A stretch of 64,000 nt of DNA, taken from contig ML677334.1 in assembly GCA_007922305.1 (NCBI GenBank), positions 23,853,074 to 23,917,073 on the forward strand, written 5' to 3'. The notes beneath the pieces were generated by a model. The model had not been told where the DNA came from. It saw nothing but the letters and a program-made list of their open reading frames with translations, and ran no database searches. The translations under genes and the position numbers were made by a program. The stretch is from Dermatemys mawii. Its lineage: Eukaryota; Chordata; Testudines; Dermatemydidae. Positions 34,420-45,916 of this stretch are shown here, piece by piece; the stretch's first letter is position 1, and the number at the start of each line of letters is the position of its first letter.

Positions 34420-35751
34420 ACCATTCTTCAAGTAGTTGTCTCTGTAGGTGCTCTACTTTACATGTGCACTTTTATTTGGAGATTTATAGGCAGAAGTGTT
34501 ACTATGTTTGTGCCTGTGTCCTACACATCCTCATTCTCTCGTCCAAGGGCATATAGGGGAAGGTGAACCTGCTGCCTCTCCACTTCCTTCTCACCTGTCT
34601 GCTGCTAGAGACGGAGTCTTGCAGTATCCATTTGCTTAGCTTGACTAGCTTCTACTTTTCACCCTTTTTTGTAATTGTTTTATTAGTTTGTTTTTAAACT
34701 CTTCTCCCCTCCCCCATGCTGTATGTTTCTGGGGGTGTTCATCCCCCTTCATCTTTGTTTTCATGATCACCCCTACTTTTCCCTCCCCACTTCCCTTGGA
34801 CTCTTTTTGTTGGTGGCCTTCTTGGTTTATGCCCAAACTTCAGGCTTCAAATCTGGTCAGACCTGCCACAGGTCTCTTCCCCTCAGCGATGGGCACTCCA
34901 GCTGTCAATCTCACAGCCGTAGAAGTATAAGGTCTGCATTGGTTAAGAGCAGATTTAGGAAACAGAGAGGACTGGCTCAAGTTCCCCCTTTATGGAGCAT
35001 TCATTGAGACCTGCTACTGCTTTTGGGGCCTGATTTTTCCCTCGTCCCGTCCCATACGTTAGCTTCTGCCAACCCAAGCACTCTGTCAACTTTCGCGACT
35101 CTGATGCCAGTGAGCAGACAGACAGGGTGCTGCATCAGAAATGTTGAAGTCTTCCAAAAAGAAATAATATGGCAAACATTGGTGACCATCCCACCCAGGT
35201 GCAAGAGGGCTAACAAGAAGTACTATGTACCTGTCAAACTCCCATCCCATCCCAAACTCTGTGGTAGTTAATGCCTAATACCTATCATTTATGATCACGT
35301 CATTCCAGATTAACTCCTTGTGACAAGAAGCTTAAATGCTTGGACCTTCTTGGCTGCAATCCATGTTACTATTCAGGGTATCTGACTATTGTGTCCTGTT
35401 GGTGAAGTATGACTACAAATTATGGCAAGTTCTCCCGCTTCAGTGAATATTTGCCTCAAAACCAGATGAACCAGTTTCAAGTCCTCATTACCAAGGGCTA
35501 CATGATTGCCAAAGCTTCTTTGGATGTGACTGATCCATGGAGCCCTGTGCAGATACAAAATTTGTTATCCACATCTGATCTGCAGTCATGGTACGTGGAT
35601 AGAAAGTAGATATCTGAAGATTTGCAGGGCTCTACTGACACAACCTCTTGTATGGCAACTGCTTTAATTATATGCTGTGCTTCGTGGCTACAGTTCTCTG
35701 GACCCTTAGGGATGTCCAGAATACAGTGGAGAATGTTCCCTTCAAAGGGCC
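34420..35751 (+). pseudogene. DIRS retroelement, 5' end and gag-like region (broken)
   Basis: ACCATTCTTCAAGTAGTTGT resembles the left terminal repeat of turtle DIRS elements. Downstream frames keep gag-like segments: KRANKKYYVPVK (around 35194-35235) and NYGKFSRFSEYLPQNQMNQF (from about 35415) with GYMIAKASL after it. These are landmarks of the DIRS first ORF. Frames are interrupted and no start-to-stop ORF remains. The element is cut at 35751 by an inserted LTR and resumes at 36430. DIRS elements encode a gag-like protein, reverse transcriptase/RNase H and a tyrosine recombinase in place of an integrase. Confidence 0.65.
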
Positions 35752-36429
35752 TGTAGTGGGGCAGTCACCCCGCTCTGGCTCAGAAGGGGTTAAAAGCCAG
35801 CTCTGGTAGAGGGCCGGGGCTGAGAGAAAAGTCTAGGCTGTTTAGGAAGGCAGCCACAGTTGGGGCCAGGCCCAATTAGGAGGCAGCTGGCCCTGATAAA
35901 AGGGGCTGAGAGGCAGGAGCTAAACAGTCTCTCTCCAGCCTGAGAGGGAGCAGGGTCTGGCTACCTGTGGGACAGGGTACCAGAGGTGGAACAGTGCTAG
36001 GGAATAGGCAAGGGAGCTGGAGAGCTCCAGCCTAGCAACTCCCCAGGCTGCAGGCCTGATACAAAGTCCTAAGGAGGGTATTGCGGGTTAAGCAGAGGCA
36101 GCTGGTCCAAACCCCCTTGCCTGTGATGAGTGGCTCTTACACTGCAGTCTGCCCCAGGGAGCAGGGGCTTGATGACTGGCAGTAGCCCTAGACTGAGGCA
36201 AGGTGGAGATAGTGGGTTGGGGGTTCCCTGGGAAAAGGAGACCCTGAGAGGGTGTGGGGGGATTGCCAGGGGGCAGCACCCCAGGTAAAGGGATACCGGA
36301 ATCCGGGAGGGACACGGGGCCAGTGGATGGCGAGACAATGGCCTGAAGAGGGTGCTCTGGGCTGGAAAGAGCTAATTCCCTGGACAACCAGCAGGAGGAG
36401 CTGCAGAGGTGGATCATGGCACTGCTACA
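35752..36429 (+). mobile_element. solo LTR inserted in the DIRS element
   Basis: The ends TGTAGTGGGG and CTGCTACA give a TGTAG/CTACA terminal inversion. The flanks GGGCC (35747-35751) and GGGAC (36430-36434) agree at four of five bases. The interior (for example GGAGCTGGAGAGCTCCAGCC and GATTGCCAGGGGGCAGCACC) fits a gypsy-type LTR I recognise from turtles. DIRS coding flanks it on both sides, so the LTR is the younger insertion. Confidence 0.7.
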
Positions 36430-37640
36430 GGGACCATGCTTTTCAGTGATGCCGTGGGCTAATTCCTTCACATGTTATGAGATGCTAGAGCGACCCTCTG
36501 ATCCTTGAGCATCTACAAGCTTGCAACCAAGAGAAAATTCAGCAGTTCAGATGGCTCACCAGTCTCACCTGGTCAAGTACCAAACCTTGCAAAGAACCAT
36601 AGAACCACCTAAGAAGGAGCCATCATCTAAGCTTGCGATTTCTTTGGAGTGACCCTTATGACCCAGCTGTCTCAAACCATCCCACAGAGTGGATCATATC
36701 CCACTCCACATTTCCATCCTCTACCCATTCTACAGGGATCATCTCTCCCATTCCAAGAAAGCTTGAGAACATATCACATCAGGCAGAAGGATACTGGAAG
36801 TTATTACCTCAGGCTACCAGGTGAGCAGTTTTCAGTGTTCACACATACTATGACTTCAAGGCTCATTTAGGGTATGAGCAACTTTTCTTCATGTCAGAGA
36901 GCCTAGTCTCCTTTGGAACCTTAATCTAGCCCTCAACCCTTGAAGGAAACCATGTTCTGAACCCTTGGGAAATTGTTCACGTCTCCACTTATCCTTCAAA
37001 ACCTTGTTCTACGTAGCCATCACTTGGGCTAGAAGGGTGGGGGAGTTGGGAGCCCTTGCGGCAGATCCACCCCATGGTGTAGTCTGTCAGGACAAGATGA
37101 GTCTATGTTCCCATCTTTGCTTCCTTCCAAAGGTTTCATCAAATTTTCATATCAACCAGGACATTCACCTGCCAGTCTTCTGCTGCAAACTTCATGCTTT
37201 AAGGGAAGAAGTGAGTCTTCACACTCTGGATGCAAGAAAGATGCTTGCATTCTACTTTGAGAGGTCTAAGCCCTTCAGAGGCCACCCCCCAGGCTTTTTT
37301 GTCCCTTTCATAGACAGTATAAAAGGAGCTTCTATTTTCACTCGAAGACTCTCATACCACCCGAAGGCTATCAAAATGGGTCTCAGGGTGTATTTTGATA
37401 TTATACAAAGCTTCTGGAGTGCGTCCCCCAGGTAGGGTCACTGCCCGTTCCACTCAAACACCACCCACCTCTGTTGCCCCTGCTTAAGCGTACTCCCATT
37501 GCAGATATTTGTCAAGCAGTCTCCTGGTCATCTGTGCACTCTTTTCCCCAGTGCTATGCTATTTTTCATGCTTCCAGGGCAGATGTAGCCTTCTGGCACA
37601 GCTGTTCTCTGAACTTTGCTAAATGGATCTCTTGAGCACT
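36430..37640 (+). pseudogene. DIRS retroelement, 3' part with tyrosine recombinase remnant
   Basis: After a short gag remnant (to about 36870) the sequence jumps to the recombinase, so the reverse transcriptase/RNase H part is deleted. The frame at 36965-37435 has TLFYVAITWARRVGELGALA, ADPPHGVVCQDKMSL, FLPKVSSNFHINQDIHLPVF and REEVSLHTLDARKMLAFYFE, characteristic of DIRS tyrosine recombinases. The first catalytic Arg (ARRVGEL) is kept. After a frame change the HSTR-type box reads RSTQ, losing the second catalytic His and Arg. The last part (PIADICQAVSW, ADVAFW) is still readable to about 37612. The enzyme is non-functional. Confidence 0.75.
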
Positions 37641-37645
37641 CCTCA

Positions 37646-37735
37646 TAGAATCATAGAATTTCAGAGTTGGAAGGGACCTCAGGGGGTCATCTAGTCCAAC
37701 CCTCTGCTCAAAGCAGGACCAACCCCCTCTCCATA
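37646..37735 (-). mobile_element. CR1 LINE 3' end
   Basis: CATAGAATCATAGAATTTCA, then AGTTGGAAGGGACCTCAGG and TCATCTAGTCCAACCC, are the unmistakable complement of the CR1 3' end with its ATTCTATG tail repeats. The element is severely 5'-truncated and lies at the end of the DIRS remnant. CR1 is the dominant LINE of turtles, crocodilians and birds. Confidence 0.9.
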
Positions 37736-38385
37736 GCTGGGATACTTTAAGCTCCCAGAATTGTCTTTTGAAGGTGTCAGGCACGTTTCCTATGAGGATG
37801 AGGACCGAGAAGCCAGATATAGTGATTTTTTTGTGAAAAGTATTCAGCCCGAGGTGATACAGTGTGTTTTTGTGGTCTCTCCTCCTTCCCCCTTCCCCCC
37901 AGTGGAAGCTAATTTGAGAGTGTAATGATTGTCTGTCTGGTTTCAACCTTCTGGTCAAAAGTCTATATTGCAATGACTTACTCTTGTCCCCACCCACAGT
38001 CACCAGGAAAAGATTCCTGCTCACCAATGCCTGATTATAACCCATTCTTCTCAACTGATCTGTTTTGGAATATGAGGTGGCAAGAATTCTTTCCTCCATC
38101 TGTATCTAATAAGGGTTTCTGATTTGTTTCTCTCATACTTGGGTCTTGTCATGGTCATGTATGTCTTTTTATGAGGGCTACATTGATATTATACTGTGTG
38201 GATTGTGTGGCATTATCCCAGAAGATGAGCAAAGGCTGCCCACTTTCATAGTATCATTGTGCAGGTGGTTGGGTGAAATCTCATTGAAACTTGTGGTCAT
38301 TAACAGCTGCCTTTCCTTCTGGATAAATGTAAGAAGCAGCTAATCTCCTTTTTGGATTAAGAGCCACCACCCCTAACATATTAAT
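37736..38385. other. intron sequence, nothing recognised
   Basis: No coding or repeat was recognised. A 177-codon minus-strand ORF overlapping 37566-38099 borrows the CR1 tail and is not a gene. Confidence 0.45.
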
Positions 38386-38800
38386 TGTAAGGTCAGGCAG
38401 GAGCTCAGCAATGTGGAGGGGTTTCAGTTGGGGCTGAATGCAAATGCAGAGGGTGGAGTATTGTTTTGGGTGGAGAGGGCACTGGGGAGGTGCAGGATGA
38501 GGACTCAGCCAGAAACACCACTCAAGCAGGCAGAAAGTAAAAGACAGCTGAAGAAGCTCTTGTAGGATGACCCTGAGAGAGCTTTTTGAGTAGAGTACTG
38601 GCTAAAGAAAGAGGCTTGGAATATCGAGCAAGGAAATGATCTTCTGCCTGAGTCCTACTTTGCTCAGGGAAACAGGACTTTGTGTGTATTCTTTGTAAAT
38701 AAAAATTCTTGCATGAAAGAAATACCGGACTCTCTCATCAATTTCTCCTCTTAAAGGAAACAGTCTGCAAAAGACTCTGCTTGGGTCAAAAGCAGTAACA
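38386..38800 (+). mobile_element. solo LTR, 415 bp, with 8-bp direct flanks
   Basis: The ends TGTAAGGTCAGG and AGCAGTAACA give TGT...ACA. The eight bases ATATTAAT stand directly outside both ends (38378-38385 and 38801-38808). A polyadenylation-like AAATAAAAATTC occurs near 38697, followed by a U5-like tail. Eight bases exceed the usual 4-6-base LTR duplication, but the flank is AT-rich, so some of the match may be chance. Confidence 0.6.
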
Positions 38801-38834
38801 ATATTAATACAGAGAACAGATTATACTAGCTCCT

Positions 38835-38945
38835 TGTCAGCTGCACTGGCTACTTGTTCACTTCAGTTCACAAGTCAAAATGTTGATATTGAGCTATAAT
38901 GCGTCTCTATGCATTGGATCCTGTCTATCCTGGAGGCAGTGCATA
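38835..38945 (+). pseudogene. LINE reverse transcriptase C-terminal fragment
   Basis: The translation around 38838-38940 includes QLHWL, a VHFSSQVK-like stretch and LSYNAS. This follows the LHWLPV-x-x-R-x-x-FK-x-x-x-x-YKAL pattern just after the LINE reverse transcriptase thumb. About 100 bases survive. It could be an L2- or CR1-group element. Confidence 0.4.
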
Positions 38946-41778
38946 GGGAGAGGGACAGTGTTCAGATGATCTTATGGGCGTCCTCTTTTGCTGGCTACTC
39001 TGCTTTCCAAAATATGACCGCTTTCACCCTTCTCTTCTTCTCTAGGTATGTCCAGAAAAAAAAAAAATCTTGCGTATGTCATTGGTCATTATTATCCCCT
39101 GCTGGAATTAGTGGTGTTCTCTCCTTAGATTCACAAATCTGTGAATCTTGATTATCTGTTTGCCTTAATGTCAAGACTCATGTTTTTCTCATATATTAAA
39201 AAAAAATCCAAGAGTTTATGCGTATTGTATAGTTCTAGTTTCTCTCTTAAACAAAATGTACAAGCATTATGCACAGGGTTATTTTTAGTAGGATTTCTTG
39301 GGTTTTCAAAGTGCTTATAAAATTACCAAAAGTGCCATTGCGCTTTTAGACATTTTTTTTCCTCCCTTAAACTAAATTTTTGTGTTAGCAATTTGGCCTG
39401 ATGTGCTACCAGTTTGTTTTCCACACACCCTTAAACCGAAAATTATAGTGTCTCCTGTCCTTTTCTAATTGCCAAAAGTCGTCTTTTTCTTATTTCAAGA
39501 GTTTATAAAGATGGTAATAGTTGTAGGCACATAAAATCACACACATGGGTTTACGGACCCACTGAGAAAGTGTGGTGGTTGCTGTGGAGGAATGCAGAGG
39601 GAATAATGCTGCTCTTTGTTTTGGAAGCATTATCCCAACACACATTAAACAGAAACTGTGCCTTTTGAGGGCTCTCCGGGCTTTACCCATCTCCAGTTTG
39701 TGGGACTGGGTGCGAAGAGGCTCAGCCATTTGTTGTTTCTTAACTTCTTTTAAGACCATTTTCTTACAAATCTGTTCTGGTCAGGGAGGACGTGCCTGAA
39801 AAAACATTTGTACATAAAACAGCTGTTAAGCAAATCTCCACGCACTGAGATCAAGAGAACGTGAAGAAATATGTACTTCCAAAGACATCTCTGCCAACTT
39901 GGAGCCTCGTTCAGAAAATAAATACAATCTTGCTACAAGTTTCTGGTAACTTAGTTACTGAAAAATAAAGTGAACTACTTAAACCATTGAACCTTAATCC
40001 CTCCCGCCCCCCAAATCTGCCAAGTCTCAAGCTAATGCATAAAATTGAGTTGGAATGATGCATGCTGAAGCCAAAAAACTGATTTTAATGTTTCTTTGGT
40101 GTGTTGTCAAACTAGCATAGGGCAGTCAGCTATGGAGTTCATTTGTGTGTGAACTAACCACTTCCGGCAGTGGTCAGAGCAGCTTCTATGCAATAGTAAA
40201 CTTACAATACATTTTAAGCCCACTTTAAGAATTCTCTAAACTGCCTGCACAGTTTAAAGGGGTCATGGTCTAAAAGAATCAGGTTTGGTATAGATGCATT
40301 GTGGCATGATAATGGACTACTTCATCTAAAGTTAAGTTCTTGTCGTCTTTTGCATGGCTTAACATGAGTAAACAGTGGCTTCAGTGTCAAGTTTCCTTCC
40401 TTCACTTTATATCAAACCGCTTAACGTTGAAATTTTTTTTTTACTGGTCTGTGTCTTTACAGTCAGACTGATAGAAGTTCCTCTGTGGTAAGGTAATGTC
40501 CCTCTAAAATTCTTAATGACGGATTTAGAGAAGGTTGATGGTGCACTACAGATGTTTTTACAGTTCACTTCCAAACAGCTGCTTTTTCCTCTTCTTTAGT
40601 CTGTTTTTTTCCTTTATTTATGAAATCCCTCAGGAAGGCTCACAACCCTGGCAATTGTTTCCTCAGTGAAAGCCCTTGCATACCCCACAGTGACATGTTC
40701 ACAAGCAGCACCTGTTAGTACAGTAGGTTTATTGATTTTACAGGTTGCTGTCCTTGAGAGCTTCAGGGATTTTTGTGTGTGTATCAAGAATCTGTGGATT
40801 TAATCAGCCTCAGAACTGTCGGCCCCCAGTGAAAAGCCTGACATATCTAGCATTTCATAAAGCAACTTAGAAAAAGATGGAAAAGCACTCATTCACAAAT
40901 GGAGAAAATGTTTAGTCAGTGTAGCAGACGCCGTGGCTCCGCATCCCTGCACAAGAGTGTAAGCCAAGTGTTTCCTTAAGGCATGCCACTTTAATAACTT
41001 TTATCCCACTTCTTAAGTGAGCTAGATGGTTTAGAATATTCGGACTCACCTCCCACCCCCACAGCTGTCATCTTGGTTGAAAATGTGCACTTGAACTCTG
41101 ACACTGTAAATCTTCAGCTGTTCCTTAAAGTACAGATGTTTGCTCCAAATGGGTATAAAATGTTTAGAATCCAGATAATAGGAAACAAAAAAGAATGAAA
41201 AGAAGCCACGAAGACCTATTTAGCCAGCTGTCAAAAATTCAAAGATATTTGTGACTGAGTCCTTGGCTCATATGCTGGATTTTTCCCATTCATATTCGTC
41301 TTCAACAGACAAATTTCTGTAGACGTAAAAAAAAAAATCCAAAGATGAATCCCTGATTTCACCCCCTTTTTGATTAGGTTACCACTGTACTATTTGTTTG
41401 TGTTTTTTAAAAAAATAGTTCTGTCTCTTACTTCCCTTTTAAATCTTATCCTTCAACTTAAAGAAGTTCGATCTAGTTATACTTTTTTTGTCTTTATTTT
41501 CTTGTCATGTCATGTAAGGTCATTAAACCTGTTGCTATGTTATGATGAAAGATGGGTTCAAGTTTTAAAACCCCACCAAGATCTGAAGATGTTTGTATGT
41601 ACTGTTTTGGGTCAGCCTATATCTATCTGCTTCTCTAAATTTTTTAAGCTAATTTGTTGTCATCATGGTGCAGAGCAGATGAAAAATTTGTGTGTCTTTC
41701 ATGACAATTTTGCAACTCTAAGAAGGTTAATTTATTTATTTTTTTAAAAAATTTAGCACTATGAACTAGGAGCATATT
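38946..41778. other. repeat-poor intron block
   Basis: Nearly 2.8 kb without any element I recognise, apart from short A/T runs. No splice-flanked coding segment and no BMP6 exon 2 was seen. Such a block could hold conserved regulatory sequence, but nothing in the sequence alone proves it. Confidence 0.4.
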
Positions 41779-42028
41779 CGACAAAGAGTCTTGTAGCACC
41801 TTATAGACTAACAGATCTTAGGGATCATAAGCTTTTGTGGGCTAAGACCCGCTTCATCAGATGAATGTTGTGGAAATCTCCGGAGGCAGGTATAAATATG
41901 CAGGCAAGATAGCAAGGTAAATTCAATCAGGAAGGTTGAGGCCCACTTCCAGCAGCTGATTTGGAGGTGTGAACACCCAGAAAGAAGAAACTGCTTTTGT
42001 AATTGGCAAGCCATTCACAGTCTTTGTT
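41779..42028 (-). mobile_element. Penelope-like retroelement, 5'-truncated, 12-bp target duplication
   Basis: The insertion is bounded by exact 12-base repeats TAGGAGCATATT (41767-41778 and 42029-42040). On the minus strand it begins with NKDCEWLANYKSSF, the C-terminal tail of the GIY-YIG endonuclease of Penelope-like elements. The 3' untranslated part follows, ending in the complement of AGAGTCTTGTAGCACCTTAT. Only the last 250 bp was inserted, as is common for these elements. Confidence 0.85.
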
Positions 42029-42040
42029 TAGGAGCATATT

Positions 42041-42820
42041 GAATGCCTAACCATATTTTGCCAAATAATTGGAGAAGGTACCTGAATTAGCAGTATTGTG
42101 AATAAAGCAACAAATGATACAACTACATGCAGTATAAGTGATTCTTTTTTGTAGCAGGGTTTCAGTAATAAAATTCAGTACCAAGTTAATCTCATAAAAC
42201 AGAACATTATTAATATAGAAATGTAACCACTAATTTGCCATTGTTCTCATACTGGGGAAGATCCATAAAGTATTCATCTGTATAAACAATGGAATGGAGG
42301 GAAAAAGAAAATATAATACTATTTTATACATTGACACCTGAAATTCTGTATTAGAGTGATCAGAGTAGTGGTGAAAACAATTAGATCCACGGAAGAACTT
42401 CCATCATCACTAAGATTCCCTCACCGGAAATAAATAGCTGTTGGGGAGGATCTTGCATTAACTGGTCAGGTGATGGAGAGAAGACACATCTAATGCCACT
42501 GTGAGGGACCAGAAGGGATTGGAGTCTCTTCATAACTTCCTCTGACTTCTGCTGGGCTATGATCAGAACTGCCTGTGAGAAAGAGGGAAGGATGAATGGC
42601 CAAGTAATATGGGGCAGAAGCATCACCTTAGTTATAATGGTTCCAATAACATGTTTCCTTTCACCATTATGTAAGGTGTTGTCCTGAAATAGTCTTACAA
42701 CAGCAGCAGTGGGGACAAACAACCTTTCTGTTTTTAAGATGGAGTTTGGTAAGTTTATGAATGGGATCATACGATTGGGTTGCCTGTGGCAGAAGAGGGC
42801 TGGACTTAGTGACCCAGGAG
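42041..42820. other. intron sequence, nothing recognised
   Basis: A 129-codon minus-strand ORF (42381-42770) has no recognisable domain. Near 42770-42815 the segment TTGCCTGTGGCAGAAGAGGG may be a LINE scrap. Nothing firm. Confidence 0.4.
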
Positions 42821-42951
42821 TAGGGTGACCAGATGTCCTGGTTTTTATAGAGACAGTCCCGATTTTGGGGTCTTTTTCTTATGTAGGCTTCTATTACCCC
42901 CCCCCCCCCACTCCCTTCCCAAATTTTCACATTTGCTGTCTGGTCACCCTA
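42821..42951. mobile_element. Tc1/mariner-like MITE, 131 bp
   Basis: GGGTGACCAGA and TCTGGTCACCC are perfect 11-base terminal inverted repeats, each bounded by TA (42821-42822 and 42950-42951), the mariner target duplication. The interior (AGACAGTCCCGATTTTGGGG, a poly-C run, ATTTTCACATTTGC) matches a short element I know to be abundant in turtle genomes. Confidence 0.85.
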
Positions 42952-45364
42952 CCAAGAGGTCCCTTCTCATCCTATGCTCTTATGCCCATATGAGTGGCTA
43001 TTCTCTATATTTACAATGGAGAATACTGCTAACTGTAAAAGGAAGCTTTATAAATACCCACGGTATTTGACTTCCACTAAATATTTGGAAGGCTATTTAG
43101 CTGAAACTGCATATTGAACTTTTGGCTGGAATTTGGTTGAATTCCTACATGGAGTAAAATGTAAGACCAGTCCTGGAAAGCAAATATTATTATGAACTGA
43201 CCACAATAACCGGGGGTGAGCTTTTCGATTTGGAAGGCTTGAAACCACTCTCTCCCTGCCCTTAAAAACAAAGTAAAGCACTTCACTATCCAAACTTTTC
43301 TAGTTTAGTGTATGTATTCTTATTTTAATTTACCAGTGTCTGTTATTGCAAATGCAGATAGGCCATGTTTTTGAGATGTTTCATTAGACTTTAGGGAATG
43401 CACAGTTTTGTAGGGTGAGAGGAGAAAGGGCTCAGAGAGAAAGCTCTTTTGCTGCACTCTGCTGCAGTGAGACTTGATCACTTTTCATTGTGCATACCTT
43501 CTGAGGGGCTTGTTTCAGGATCAGGCTCCAGGCCTCAGGCTCCAGGCCGAAAGAACTGCGATAGTTAAAAATCATTACCTCTAGTTGACAGGATTTTTTT
43601 AAGAAAGAAGTCATGGTAGGTTTATTTGGTCTTTATCCTTCTGCTCCCAGGCTTAGTTGTTTCTCTTCCCCTCTTCATTTTTCTTGCAGTTGGCTTTTCT
43701 TGAAATGCTTCACATGTATCTTTAAGGTTTCCTTGTGAGATGCTGTCATTATTTTCTTGGTCCCACATTCCAAATCCCTTTTGGTTCATGCAGAGCCCCC
43801 GGAGAGTCCTGAACTGTTTTAAGGCAAATAAATAAACGTTAATTTTGCATATTTAACCATGAAGTCTAAAAACCTCTATTGTCTTTTTGTCAGTTAACTC
43901 AACTGTGTACTTAGTTGGATGTATAGTGGCAGTAGCTGTTATCCCTTTCTACAGGTCTCCTTCCCCATTTCAAGCACAATTTATAGCAATACATTTGTTT
44001 CACAGCTTTATTACTTTTGCTACGAACTTTTGAGAGTTGGCACAGAGGGTACAGTACTGTACTAATGGGAGAGATCAGATGGTTATTTCCTTCTGTAATT
44101 TGTACAATACTGTATTTGTAACCTTAGCAAATATGGTATGACATTGTAAAACTGCAAATACAGAAACTCAGTGCCTTTCCAGAGTTGTTCGTTTTTAAAT
44201 AAAGCAAAACGGGTCTTGTTGAATAGTAACATTGGGCCTAGAATTTTTAAAAATTCTTAAATTAGGCTCATCAATCCATATTTGTGACTAAATTAGTGGC
44301 TTGATTTTTTTCAAAAGTTATTAGTACACGACAGCTTCCACATATGTTATCTTGATTTTTATTTGCCACTTCTCCCCCTCCTCAAAATGTCACTCAAGCT
44401 ATTGCTGACCTAGGTTCTGATCCTGCAAAAGCATGTCTTTTAACTCTACACTCTACGAAATAGCCTGGCGTAATTTCAGTGGGACAACCCAAGGTGGATA
44501 AAGTTAAACTCAGAAATAAATCTTTGCAGGACTGAGAAATTAATTGACCGACAGAGCAAATATTGGGAATTCTTTCTCTGTGGTGCTACTTTGCAAAGAT
44601 TCAGATAACCTCTTCTTAACTGAAGAGGAAACAAAACGTATCCTGAGGACCTGATTCTGCAAATTATCTGCTCACAGAACTGCCCCGGACCGACTTCAGT
44701 AGGAGATCTATTCACAGAAGGTTTGTAGCCTTCAATATTTGGTTTTCATTACTTTATTAAAAATACTACTTTATGTAAACTCTCACCTAGTGCAAATGAT
44801 TGGAAAGCAATTAATTTTACTTCTGTTTAGGATTATTTTTGGCCACGCTTCAGACCAAAATGGGTTTACATAGAAAATACTAAATGTGAAAATCTGCAGT
44901 GCATGACTTCAGTTATTATTAACAACATAAAAACTGTCCTATATGCTTTACTGGCAGAGAAAATTTATTTTTTATATAATAGAATTAGAGCAGAAAAATA
45001 TTATTCCCTCTTGGAAACACCAGAGTATATTAAATATAAACTTGAAAGCGACATTTCCAAACAACTTGATTCTGAAAGCTCATTAAAGTTTGATGTATAC
45101 TCCAGTATGTTTGATTTATGTTGGTTTGTATCTATCCAAACTAGCTAGGAACACTTCATCTGACAACTGTAAAATTATGAAGGTGTAAATTGCCACTCCC
45201 AAGTCTTCAAGCAACTCTTAGGAATATCTTAACTTTTACGAGGCGTACAGTTGCAAATGCAGAAGTTTTCCTGGCTAAATATGTGAAAAAAGTTTAATCA
45301 TTACTCATACCAATATAAACTTTCCACTTAAACATTGAAGCCTCCAAGTGCTACCGTAATACAA
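42952..45364. other. intron sequence, nothing recognised
   Basis: AT-rich. A small local duplication of CAGGCTCCAGGC occurs at 43523-43548, and an old palindromic-repeat motif TTCTGATCCTGCAAAAGC lies near 44413. No gene. Confidence 0.45.
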
Positions 45365-45420
45365 ACAATCAGGATCAGGACTGTCGCATTAGGTGCTGTA
45401 CAGACACAGAGTTAGTCGTG
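45365..45420 (-). repeat. old interspersed repeat fragment
   Basis: AATCAGGATCAGGACTGTCG followed by TTAGGTGCTGTACAGACACA is a tail I recognise from old reptile repeats. It is related to the segment at 18140-18235. The family is uncertain. Confidence 0.4.
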
Positions 45421-45623
45421 TACTGAGTCTAGATTTTTATTTAAGAGTCAGAAGAAACTGAGAACGGAGGATGAAGGAAAGGGTAAAATATAGTATTTTA
45501 TTGTCTTCAGATTTATACTTGTTTTTCTAAACAAATGTCTTAAAAATATATCTTCTGGTATTTTGGAATTCATTGCTCTGATTGTTTTTGCTGGTCTGTT
45601 TTGGGTTAATCTAGCAAATTTAG

Positions 45624-45916
45624 CCCTTGGCTACATTTGCAGACAGACCAATTGGTCAGGGGCTGCACAAGTACAAGTCAACTGGAGCCCACTCTGGGGG
45701 GTTCTGTAGCTGGACATTGCAGCCTCCAAAATGAGCGTTTCAGTTTGGAGAAGGAGCGTGACCATGGGATTCATGTACAGCTCTGATTGTCCTTGCCAGC
45801 GGCACCCCCATTTACCCCTGACCACAATTTGTGTTCTCTCCCAGAGATGAATCCCCATCCTGGCTCAGTGAGGTACATTGTGTAGCTAGTGGCACCGGCA
45901 AACATGAATCAAGCCC
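45624..45916. mobile_element. possible MITE, about 293 bp
   Basis: CCCTTGGCTACATTTGCAG at the left and GCAAACATGAATCAAGCCC at the right are imperfect inverted ends of the GGGCTTGGCTACACTTGC style. Both sides are followed or preceded by TAG. Arms are diverged, so the call is tentative. The 75-codon minus-strand ORF inside is not meaningful. Confidence 0.45.

Noticed and set aside
37566..38099. 177-codon minus-strand ORF
   Set aside because: It runs antisense through the DIRS end and through the CR1 3' end, so it is a composite of repeat sequence.
38386..38800. hAT interpretation of the segment with 8-bp flanks
   Set aside because: The ends are TGT...ACA with an internal polyadenylation-like signal and no hAT CA(G)-type terminus, so a solo LTR is preferred, with the flank length noted as odd.
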